Assembly (NCBI GenBank): GCA_039707465.1
Contig: CM077643.1
Coordinates: 68,805,105 to 68,869,104 of the forward strand
From: Rhabdophis nuchalis
Lineage: Eukaryota; Chordata; Lepidosauria; Squamata; Natricidae
DNA: 64,000 nt
Reading direction: 5' to 3'
Position numbers and translations under genes: made by a program. Shown piece by piece: positions 54,843 to 64,000 of the stretch; position 1 is the stretch's first letter, and each line of letters begins with the position of its first letter. The notes under the pieces are model-generated. The model ran no database searches. It was not told the DNA's origin and was given only the letters and a program-made list of their open reading frames with translations.

Positions 54843-55207
54843 CTTTCCTTCCCTTTCCCTTTTTTCTTTCTTTCTCATTGAATACAATAGCAAATCCAAA
54901 ATAAAGTTATTAATTGTAGGAAATTGCTTCTCTGTAATGTTTTCATTGTGAACTCTAAGTTGATAGAGGCTGGCAAGATAGTACTAACAGCAGTAGGATA
55001 TACATTTTGATTTCTTTTGAGTTTGACAATATAATACGTTATCCAAAATTATAAATAATCTTACTTTCCGATGCATTTTTTTTTGCCATCTCTGTTATTT
55101 TCTTTTTTTTAAAATCAGACTTGCTTCCAATTTGTGCCTTCTGGCAAACTGCAGTTTTCTTGGCTAGAGATCTAGTTTGCCATTGCTTTGGTCATAGATC
55201 TAAGAAA

Positions 55208-55330
<123 letters not shown>

Positions 55331-55450
55331 CCCCTGATTTATTTACCTTTCTTTTCCCTATCTCTCATTTTCTCCCTTCAGCTCTCTTTCATTTCTCTCT
55401 CCCTCCCTCTCTCTCTCTTTCTCCCCTTTTCTCTTTCATCTCTTTCTTGC

Positions 55451-55970
55451 ATGTGCAAGCAAAATACCCTCTTGTGCCAGGATCACAGTGGAGGGGACAG
55501 TGACTCCTTCTGCTGCCGCCACTGAGAAGTGAGTAGCTGGTTGCACTGCACTGGAGAGTCACGCTGTGCAGGAGAATCCTCAGTGCGAGAATCAGGTCAG
55601 CGCCATCAGCAGTCCCCTTCATGTTGTCTCAGGAAGGAGCCACAGCAGCCGTCTTTGGATGTAGAGAGGGAAGAGTTCCAGAGCCCTGTGCAAGGAGAGC
55701 CCTGTGCAGCACAGGAAAGCTGGAGTTCTTCCCTCCCAGCACCCAACCAGCTGCTGCTGCTGCTCCCCATTCCCCTCCTTCCTGAGCCAACACAAAGGGG
55801 ACCACAGCTCACGCTGACCTGAGTCTGGTGCTGAGGAATCTCCTGTGCAGCGTGGCTCCCCTGCACTGCATAGCCAGTTAGTCATTTCATTATGCATTGG
55901 TGACAGCAGGAGGAGAGTCGTTGTCCCCTCCACCTTGATCCTGGCCCAGGAGGGCATTTTGCTTGCATGC
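55451..55970. repeat. Long imperfect inverted repeat, arms about 190 nt
   Basis: The left arm starts TGCAAGCAAAATACCCTC and includes GTGGAGGGGACAGTGACTCC, GCAGGAGAATCCTCAG and GTTGTCTCAGGAAGGAGCC. The complement of the right arm (55774-55970) has TGCAAGCAAAATGCCCTC, GTGGAGGGGACAACGACTCT, ACAGGAGATTCCTCAG and GTTGGCTCAGGAAGGAGG in the same order. The spacer is about 135 bases. Frames through it are mirror images, not a gene. Confidence 0.85.
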
Positions 55971-56059
55971 ACACAAGAGGTGAGCACAAGAAAAGGGCTC
56001 TTCCTGACACTGAGTTGCCTGCAAAGGATGCGGAATCGCAAAAGCAGGCGAGAGGCTCA

Positions 56060-57066
56060 TGTCTTATTTATTTTTTTATTTATTTTATTAAATTTATACC
56101 CCGCCCTTCTCCTTGTTAGGACCCAGGGCGGCGCACAGGCATTATTAAAACCACAAAATACAAAATCGATTAAAATATATTAAATTATTAGACCCCTGCT
56201 AAAAACCCATTTTAAAACCATACCAAATTAATTTTAATTTTAAAAGTCAGAAGTAGGGGCTATCCTAGGCCGGCTTGTTGGAATAGATACGTCTTAAGAC
56301 GTTGGCGGAAGAGGCGGAGGTCCGAGATAGTGCGAAGGTCAGGGGGTAGGTCGTTCCAGAGGGCCGGGCCCGCCACAGAGAAGGCCCTTCCCCTGGGTGT
56401 CGCCAGCCGGCATTGCCCCGCTGACGGCACCCGGAGAAGACCCCCTCTGTGGGAGCGGATCGGACGAAGGGATGTATGGGGCAGGAGACGGTCTCGTATA
56501 TAGCTAGGCCCCGAGCCATGGAGTGATTTAAAGATGGTCGTCAGCACCTTGAAGCGCACTCGAAAGGCCACAGGCAGCCAGTGCAGCTCGCGCAGGAGAG
56601 GTGTTACGTGGGTTTGCCTTGAGGCACCCATAATCACCCGCGCGGCCGCATTCTGTACTAACTGTAGCTTTCGAGTGCACCTCAAGGGGAGCCCCATGTA
56701 GAGAGCGTTACAGTAATCCAGCCGGGATGTCACAAGCGCTTGAGTGACTGTGCGAAGGGCTCCCCGGTCCAGTAAGGGGCGCAACTGGCGTATCAGGCGT
56801 ACCTGATAGAACGCCCCCCTGGCCACGGCCGTCACATGGTCCTCCATGGACAGCCGCGAATCCAGGAGGACGCCCAAGTTGCGCGCCCTCTCCACGGGGG
56901 CCAGTTGTTCGCCCCCAATGGCCAGTGTTGGACTTATCTGGCTGAACCGGGGTGCCGGAAACCACAGCCACTCGGTCTTGGACGGGTTGAGTCTGAGTTT
57001 GTTACTACCCATCCAGATCCGTACGGCCTCCAGACACCGGGACAGCACCTCAACGGCATCGTTGGG
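56060..57066 (-). mobile_element. L2-clade LINE, copy D (5'-truncated)
   Basis: The minus-strand element starts just after the YADD box (PNDAVEVLSRCLEAVRIWMG) and ends with TGCGCCGCCCTGGGTCC, GAAGGGCGGGGTATAAAT and an AATAAAT tail at 56060-56095. It is inserted in the hAT element at 54526-57146. Confidence 0.92.
56260..57048 (-). CDS. L2 reverse transcriptase C-terminal region, open frame
   Basis: 262 codons are open from MLSRCLEAVRIWMGSNKLRL through LNPSKTEWLWFPAPRFSQ, VTSRLDYCNALYMGLPLRCT, LQLVQNAAARVIMGASR and RAFSVAGPALWNDLPPDLR to the normal stop after QQAGLG. It covers only the RT thumb and C-terminal domain; the catalytic palm lies beyond the truncation. Its intact frame and high identity to copy C suggest a recent insertion. 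The Met is internal to the original ORF2, not a real start. Confidence 0.9.
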   Translation of the reverse strand: MLSRCLEAVRIWMGSNKLRLNPSKTEWLWFPAPRFSQISPTLAIGGEQLAPVERARNLGVLLDSRLSMEDHVTAVARGAFYQVRLIRQLRPLLDRGALRTVTQALVTSRLDYCNALYMGLPLRCTRKLQLVQNAAARVIMGASRQTHVTPLLRELHWLPVAFRVRFKVLTTIFKSLHGSGPSYIRDRLLPHTSLRPIRSHRGGLLRVPSAGQCRLATPRGRAFSVAGPALWNDLPPDLRTISDLRLFRQRLKTYLFQQAGLG

Positions 57067-57257
57067 GCAGAGAGCAGATTGGGTGAGCAGGGAGCCTCAG
57101 GAGAGGTGCCACATGTGGCTCGTGACCCATGGTTCGCCGACCACTGCTCTAGCATATAGCTAGGTTTACAGCACCTGTTGCCCTTTTATACCAAGAAGAG
57201 TAAGATGAAAGCAACTTCTCAGACAGTCTGTGCATTCGCAAATTCAAAAGAATACAG

Positions 57258-57616
57258 CAGGGGTGTCAAACTCAAGACCTGGCCCATAGGGTGCTTAGAT
57301 CTGGTCCACAGGGCTGCCCTGAAAGCAGTGAAGGACTGGTCTGCATAGCCTCTGTCAGTGAAAACAGAGCTCAGGAAGGCTTCAAGGGTCCCTCCAGAGT
57401 TCCATTTTTGTTGGCAGAGGGTTGCAGGAGGCTGTCACAGCTGAAAACAGAGCTCAGGAGCCTATTTTCACTGGCAGAGAGCTTGGGCCACCACAGGTGC
57501 CTCTGGCATGAGTGATGTCAAGCTGACCACACCCACCTTGGCCACATCACCCTGGCCCCCTGAGGTCAAACACAACCCTGATGCAGCCCTCAAAGAAATT
57601 GAATTTGACACCACTG
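57258..57616. mobile_element. hAT-type element, CAGGGGTGTCAAACTC ends
   Basis: The left end is CAGGGGTGTCAAACTCAAG and the right end is GAAATTGAATTTGACACCACTG. The interior repeats CAGCTGAAAACAGAGCTCAGG-like blocks (57365 and 57436) and CTGGCCCAT. The flanks gaatacag and atacacag are similar but not a clean duplication. Non-coding. Confidence 0.78.
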
Positions 57617-57718
57617 ATACACAGCATCAAATGATTACAGAACCATAATGGCTAATTAGTTCAAATTACAATGAACTCCATGATTATAGCTTCATGAAAT
57701 CATTACTGGTTTTAATAC

Positions 57719-58297
57719 AATATACAATAGCAGAGTTGGAAGGGACCTTGGAGGTCTTCTAGTCCAACCCCCTGCTTAGGCAGGAAACCCTATACCATTT
57801 CAGACAAATGGCTATCTAACATCTTCTTAAAGACTTCCAGGGTTGGGGCATTCACAACTTCTGGAGGCAAGCTGTTCCACTGACTAATTGTTCTAACTGT
57901 CAGGAAATTTCTCCTCAGTTCTAAGTTGCTTCTCTCCTTGATTAGTTTCCATCCATTGCTTCTTGTTCTACCCTCAGGTGCCTTGGAGAATAGTTTGATT
58001 CCCTCTTCTTTGTGGCAACCCCTGAGATATTGGAACACTGTTATTATGTCTCCCCTAGTCCTTCTTTTTATTAAACTAGACATACCCAGTTCCTGCAACC
58101 GTTCTCCATTTTTTTGCCTCTAGTCCCTTAATCATCTTTGTTGCTCTTCTCTGCACTCTTTCTAAAATCTCCACATCTTTTCTACATTGTGGTGACCAAA
58201 ACTGGATGCAGTATTCCAAGTGTGGCCTTACCAAGGCATTATAAAGTGGTATTAACACTTCCGGTGATGTTGATTCTATCCCTTTATCAGCTTGCAC
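57719..58297 (-). mobile_element. CR1 LINE 3' fragment
   Basis: The minus strand covers the end of CR1 ORF2 and the 3' UTR, ending TAGAAGACCTCCAAGGTCCC then TTCCAACTCTGCTATTGTA. It is 5'-truncated at about 58297. Confidence 0.92.
57790..58297 (-). pseudogene. CR1 ORF2 C-terminal domain, one frameshift
   Basis: The first frame has [37 protein letters not shown] and [16 protein letters not shown], then shifts near 58105. The second frame (57790-58098) has [56 protein letters not shown] and SLPPEVVNAPTLEVFKKMLD to the normal stop after HLSEMV. This C-terminal domain is the standard end of CR1 ORF2 and is homologous to the region at 63640-64000. Confidence 0.92.
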
Positions 58298-58299
58298 TG

Positions 58300-60157
58300 T
58301 TTATCAGCTTGCACGTTGCAAAACTTTTCATAGTTATTGTGCTTTAAAAAAAAAAGGTAGAAGAAGCTTGGTTAAATATAACATTCCAATAATACAGTGA
58401 GATGAATCACTACAGTGGCAACCCAGGGAACTGATTTTAATTTTATTTGCTAACTTCTAGAATTAATGACAAATTCTCCCACTGGTTTATCTGCACTTTT
58501 AACTAATTATATCCCACTTCTTCAATGGCCCTGTATTAGTAGTGGGTAGATCAGAGATGCAAATGACTTTGTTCTGGCTTTCTCAAAGGTCTCAAATTAC
58601 AATGTGTTGGCAAGAGGTAATGTAATAAACAAAGAAAGGGCCATTAAGCAAAAGAATTGGATATGTGGGTAGAAAAGTGTAGGCAGGAGTTAACAGAATA
58701 GAGAAGATGTTCACCGTAGGCAGGAGTTATCTGAATAGAGACAATATTTTCTATATCTATCATTATTCAAGATTATGTTTTTTCAATTGCATCAGGAACC
58801 TGTGGGTATGTAAGCATATAATTACATAATAAACATACAATTTGCATACAGAAAATACATCTGTAGTACAGATTGATTCACAATGCTTTTTTCTTTCTCT
58901 TCTTGGACATCATAGAGGCTAAACAAAGGTAACAATTTCCTTAGGGCAGATTGTTGATCCTTTTAAATAAGAATCTCAAAAGCATCAATATTAATTAAAA
59001 ACAACTCTCAAAAATCTCAAACAGATATGAAGATGTCAGGAATTGACTAGGATTTTTTTTTATTCTTATACATATATTCTATCGTTGAAGTGCTGTCTTC
59101 CATATATAGATGTCATATTATCCATATTATCCTCTCAGTTTGCTAAAGAGGACACTGAAAAACAGTAACGATACAGAGTTTAGAAAAATTCAAGTTCAGC
59201 AAATAACCCAAGAATTCCAAAATCTGCCAGAAGCTACTCTGACATGTTTACCACTAGACCACATGAGTTATGCATTCATCATACTCACATCTCAAAAACA
59301 AACAAAATTGGTCCTTTATTTCTTTTGTTGGGGGCATTACTTTAGAAGTTCTACTTGGGTCAATAATCAAAGCAACATTTCCCCCCAAAATCATGATGAG
59401 TAATAAGTTTAGAATTTTTAAAAAAATGATGAAATGACAATCTGGAAGTTAAAACAAACAAATATAATAAAAGACTACTTAACAATCTGGTAACCTTAAT
59501 AACACCCAAAGTCTGTTTCCTATCCATACTGCTAGTGTGGGTAGGCATATAATAAACACAGCAAGATGGTTTGCAACAAAATTATTCAAGATGAAACAAT
59601 CTAAGCATTATATACTAGTCATTTTATAAAACAACTAACATTCTAAGCCATTCCACATGACAAACTCAAATAAAAGGCAAACAACTATTTTAATATATAG
59701 TCTTGACAACTCTTGCCTATTATGCTAACAATAGACTTGTATTTGTTTCTAACATATCATTGTACACATCATTTCACAGAGCTAACAGTTTTACAATTCA
59801 GCCTAGGATAACATCTGCTGCTACTTTTCACTTTAGAATATTGGCATCTGTTGGTTTGTTATGTACAATATTTTGTTTAATACAGTTTTAAAATGTCTTT
59901 TGCTAGTCTTTACCAACTACAGAGACACCTCGATGGCTTTACTCTTCCCTATGTGAAACAATGCAAACAATTGTGCATAGAAGTGACAAGTTTGAGAATG
60001 TTAATAACATCCTCACAAATGTATTTATTTATATTTAATTGAAATGTCCTAATTCTGGCCATCTTACAAACAACAATAAAACCCTCTGTGTTTCCCAAAA
60101 CAAAATCCTATACTGATCAATGCTGTTATTGGGCTTCAGCCTCATTCTTCTACTTGT
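58300..60157. other. Intergenic, nothing recognised
   Basis: AT-rich, with no supported coding frame or repeat boundary. Confidence 0.5.
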
Positions 60158-60158
60158 G

Positions 60159-61336
60159 TGTCATGACCCATCGGAGAGCCCAGTTCAGAGGAGGAGGAGG
60201 AGGAGTTGTAACTGGGACCATCCAACAGGATGGCAAGTCTCCTTTGGCATGTTTGGAGATGCCAGAGGCTAAGGATGATGTGTCCCTGGCCCCCCAGGTA
60301 TTGGGTGAGGGATAAACCAGGTAGAGAGCTGCCTGCCTTTATAGACATAGAGGAGGATCAGCTGCTGACAGACAGTAGTGCTGATAGGCAACAGATCTCC
60401 TCTGATGAGGTATAGTTGCCTCCTCTACTCGATCAAAGGGCACAGAGAGTGAAGCATAGGCAAGCTCAAGAAGGGCTGCAAGAGTACTTGGGAGAAAGTT
60501 GCCCCACTCTTCTCACAAGGAACACCTAGAGTAGAGTAGCTTAAGAAAAAGCTATGGGGAGTTACTCTCTGCAAGGAACAATTGTCTGTTTTGAATTATA
60601 TTCCTCCAGCTTTGATTCGTGTCTTTTTGCCTTGCTTTGAGGACTGTTGTTTGTCTTGCCCCTTGCTTTTCTTTACCTTCAGAGCTGCCTTTGCCTTGTA
60701 CCTTGTTGTTTATTTATTTTATTTATTTTAATCACATTTATATCCCGCCCTTCTCCACGAAGGACCCAGGGCAGCGCACAGGGCGGCGCACAGGAATTTA
60801 AAAACATACAAAACGATAAATACAAAACATACAAAACATATTAAATTACTATCCTATGCTAAAAATCAAATTAAAATCTAAAATAGCCCCGAAGGGAGGT
60901 TAGGCTAGGCCGGCTTGCTGGAAAAGATGTGTCTTTAGACACTGGCGGAAGAGGCGGAGGTCCGAGATGGTATGCAATTCAGGGGGTAGGTCGTTCCAAA
61001 GGGCAGGGCCCGCCACAGAGAAGGCTCTTCCCCTGGGTGTCGCCAATTGGCATTGCCCGGCCGACGGCACCCTGAGAAGGCCCTCTCTGTGGGAGCGGAT
61101 CAGCCGAAGGGATGTATGTTGCCCTGAGGACTGTCATTTGTTTATGCAAGGACTTTGTGTTGTGGACTTTCATGTTAATATGTGGGCTGTTGTTTGGGAG
61201 ACTGAGGGTGGCGGCCTTCAGGGTAGCATGGGGTGGAGCTTTACTGGTCATTGAAGGACTGTTTGTTGAACACTTCTTGAGGACAATAAAGGACTTTCTA
61301 AAGACCTGCCTTGCCTTGACCGCCTGGGTCATAACA
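60159..61336 (+). mobile_element. Solo-LTR-like unit, split by an L2 fragment
   Basis: It starts TGTCATGACCCATC and ends GCCTGGGTCATAACA: TG...CA ends with an inverted 11-12 base repeat. AATAAA at about 61289 sits near the right end, as in an LTR R region. Only a 3-base flank repeat (gtg) is apparent, so an LTR is likely but a DNA element cannot be ruled out. No gag/pol sequence is attached. Orientation is taken from the polyadenylation signal. Confidence 0.5.
60708..61116 (-). mobile_element. L2-clade LINE, copy E (3' end only)
   Basis: The minus strand encodes IRSHREGLLRVPSAGQCQ-like codons, AFSVAGPALWNDLPPEL, then the 3' UTR and TATAAATGTGATTAAAATAA tail. It contains a GGCGGCGCACAGG duplication near 60772-60795. 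It interrupts the LTR-like unit. Confidence 0.88.
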
Positions 61337-61639
61337 GTGTATATGTAAGGACCCAATATATGGATAGATTCTGAAAATGGTTTTGCAGTGCAAAAGGCAT
61401 GGACAGAGTCCATATCTTTCAATATACTAAATGTTAAAAGTGTTTCAAATCCCAATTCTATCTGGAAATGTATGAGATTAAATCTTGAAGGATTTTGCAT
61501 GGGCTCTTTTTCGACAACAATTTGCCACAATCTAATTCTTAACCACAAGAAAGAAAGATTAAGCCTGCTTACCACTTTCCATGCTCTGCATTCTCCTTTA
61601 CAATTGCTATTTACTTTTTACTTTTTAATATTAAAGGTT

Positions 61640-64000
61640 GGGGGGGGGAATGATATTGTCATAGGTCTATACTACAGGCCACCCAACCAAGCAGAGGAAG
61701 TGGATGTACTTTTTGCTAACCAGCTAACTAAGGTATGTAGGAAGCACACTGCAATAGTAATGGGAGATTTTAACTACCCTGACATCAATTGGGAAACAAA
61801 CTCTGCACCAAGTGGAAGATCCAACAGGTTCCTAACAAACCTAGCAGACAACTTTGTTTCCCAAAAGGTAGAGAAGGGAACAAGGGGATCAGCAATATTG
61901 GACTTAATTCTCACTAACAGAGAGGAAATGATAGAAGGTGTAGAAGCTACAGGAACTTTGGGGGCAAGCGATCATGAAATACTGGAATTCAACATTATGC
62001 AAACAAAAGTAGTTGAACAAAGTCAAACTAGAGTCTTAGACTTCAAGAGAGCTAATTTCAATAAACTCAGAGAGAGCTTGGGAAGGATTCCATGGATGAG
62101 AATCCTCAAGGGGAAAACAACTCAAGAAGCTTGGGAAATTTTGAAAAATGAGATTATAAAAGCCCAGACCAGCGCAATACCAATGAAGAAGAAAAATAAC
62201 AGTTCCCAAAAGAAACCAGCATGGCTGCATAAAGAACTCTCTGACAAATTGAAAGACAAAAAGGATAAATATAAAAAGTGGAAAAAGGGGGACATAACCA
62301 AGGCAAAATATCAGCAAATAGCCCGAGCCTGTAAAGACGAAGTGAGGAAAGCTAAGGCTCACAATGAAGAAAGGCTTGCCAAAAAAGTAAAAAATAACAA
62401 AAAAAGCTTCTTCCAACATGTTAAAAATAAGAAAAAAGTTAAGGAAACAATTGGTCCACTGCCTGGAGGAAATGGCAAGAAGATGATAAGCAACAGGGAG
62501 AAAGCAGAACTATTTAACTCTTTTTTTGCATCTGTCTTTACACAAAGGGATAAAACAGTCCAATCAATCAAAAACAGCACCACAAATATCAGATTAGGAA
62601 CACAAGTTGAAATAGGGAAGAAAATGGTAAGTGAGCACCTGTCTGCCCTGGACGAGTTCAAATCACCAGGACCGGATGGATTACACCCCAGGGTTCTGAA
62701 GGAACTGGCAGACGAGATCTCAGAACCACTGAACTATATCTTTCAGAGATCCTGGAGCACCGGGGAACTGCCAGAAGACTGGAAAAGAGCAGATGTGGTT
62801 CCCATCTTCAAAAAAGGAAAAAAAACAGATCCAGGAAACTATAGACCCATCAGCCTGACCTCAATACCAGGAAAGATTCTGGAAAAGATAATTAAACAAC
62901 AAATAAGTGAACACCTAGAAGCAAACAAAGTAATAGCCAAAAGCCAACATGGGTTTGTCAAAAACAGATCATGCCAGACTAATCTAATTGCATTCTTTGA
63001 CAAAGTGACAAAATTAGTGGACCAGAGGAATGCTGTTGATATAATTTACCTGGACTTCAGTAAGGCATTTGATAAAGTAGACCATAACCTACTATTAGAT
63101 AAAGTAGAAAATTGTGGGTTAGACAGCAGCACCACCAAATGGATTCGCAACTGGCTGACCAACCGCACTCAACGTGTAGTCCTCAATGGAACTGCATCTA
63201 CATGGAAGGAAGTATGCAGTGGAGTCCCCCAAGGCTCTGTTTTAGGCCCAGTACTCTTTAACATCTTCATCAACGATTTGGATGAGGGGATAAATGGGGA
63301 ACTCATCAAATTCGCAGACGACACCAAGCTGGCAGGAATAGCCAACACTCCAGAAGATAGGCTTAAGATACAGAAGGATCTAGACAAACTTGAACATTGG
63401 GCACTGTCTAATAAAATGAAATTCAATTGTGAAAAAAGTAAGGTCCTACATATAGGCAAGAAAAACCAAATGCACAAGTACAGTATAGGTGGTACCTTGC
63501 TCTATAGTAGCAACTGTGAGAGAGATCTCGGAATCCTAGTGGACAACCATCTAAATATGAGCCAGCAGTGTGCAGCAGCTGCCAAAAAAGCCAACACAGT
63601 TCTAGGCTGCATCAACTGAGGGATAGAATCTAGATCGCGTGAAGTGTTAATGCCACTGTATAGTGCCTTGGTAAGGCCACACTTGGAATACTGCATACAG
63701 TTTTGGTCGCCACGATGTAGAAAAGACGTGGAGACTCTGGAAAGAGTGCAGAGAAGAGCAACCAAGATGATTAGAGGACTGGAGACTAAGACATATGAAG
63801 AACGGCTGCAGGAGCTGGGTATGTCTAGTTTGATGAAGAGAAGGACCAGGGGAGACATGATAGCAGTGTTCCGATATCTCAGAGGGTGCCACAAAGAAGA
63901 GGGAGTCAAACTTTTCTCCAAGGCACCTGGGGGCAGGACAAGGAGCAATGGGTGGAAACTAACCAAGGAGAGAAGCAACTTAGAACTAAGGAGAAATTTC
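61640..64000 (+). mobile_element. CR1 LINE, 5'-truncated, continues beyond the window
   Basis: CR1 homology starts at about 61643 inside the endonuclease domain (VIGLYYRPPNQ) after a G9 run and extends to the last base given. The 3' UTR lies outside the window. The sequence upstream (61337-61639) is unrelated. Confidence 0.9.
61643..64000 (+). pseudogene. CR1 endonuclease-reverse transcriptase, one premature stop
   Basis: The frame open at 61388-63619 (743 codons; the first ~85 are upstream flank) carries the endonuclease C-terminal half: MGDFNYPDINWE (125-136), ILDLILTNRE (170-179), GASDHEILEF (192-201). After a Lys-rich linker, the RT follows: SPGPDGLHPRVLKEL (426-440), YRPISLTSIPGKILE (485-499), HGFVKNRSCQTNLI (521-534), IIYLDFSKAFDKVDH (552-566), SGVPQGSVLGPVLF (611-624) and KFADDTKLAG (641-650), all with intact catalytic residues. 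TGA at 63617-63619 interrupts [18 protein letters not shown]. The frame then stays open to 64000 ([33 protein letters not shown]). The stop looks like CGA to TGA at a CpG. Confidence 0.92.

Noticed and set aside
55529..56041. Frames of about 100-140 residues on both strands at 55529-56041
   Set aside because: Their similarity to each other comes from the inverted repeat at 55451-55970; no domain or codon signal supports a gene.

Overview
This window looks like non-coding, repeat-dense vertebrate DNA, most likely from a snake. I find no host protein-coding exon, rRNA or tRNA gene that I can support. The case for a squamate, probably a snake, rests on repeat content. There are two Sauria-type SINEs with the RTE/BovB-like 3' end and ACCTT tail, several L2-clade, CR1 and Rex1 LINEs, Penelope-like elements with GIY-YIG endonuclease remnants, and a LINE 3' end with the 'CACTTGGTCAATAAA' plus pentamer tail common in snakes. 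There are also many short hAT and TA-flanked DNA elements, and very long AAT, TA, TC, TTTC and TTTA arrays.

Layout. 1-5586: AT-rich sequence with a hAT element, a tRNA-like SINE and an old Penelope fragment. 5587-8201: a three-level nest in which an outer hAT element holds an inner hAT element and an L1-type element that has ORF1 but no ORF2. 9362-10290, 17467-19004 and 27732-28683: three copies of a TA-flanked inverted-repeat family; the second contains an L2 fragment and another ORF1-only L1. 13650-14550: TA array, Penelope-like debris and a 93-nt-armed inverted repeat carrying a hammerhead ribozyme on the + arm. 23223-26440: Penelope-like GIY-YIG remnants split by an L2 copy. 33098-36215: a nearly complete L2 inside a short TA-type element. 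44237-46050: a minus-strand Rex1 with an open RT frame. 49424-51395: an L2 copy and a Rex1/CR1-like 3' end. 51800-52600: degenerate L1 ORF2 C-terminus, minus strand. 54526-57146: a large hAT element with an internal hairpin and an L2 insertion. 60159-61336: an LTR-like unit split by L2. 61640-64000: a CR1 that runs off the window.

How the parts relate. The autonomous-type enzymes seen are L2, CR1 and Rex1 reverse transcriptases, with remnants of Penelope GIY-YIG endonuclease and L1 ORF2. Non-autonomous passengers (Sauria SINE, ORF1-only L1, hAT and TA-flanked short elements) outnumber them. The best candidates for something unusual are the hammerhead ribozyme inside a near-perfect palindrome with a tRNA B-box-like sequence just upstream, the ORF1-only L1 family, and an L2 subfamily whose two copies share an Asp-to-Asn change in the catalytic YADD box.
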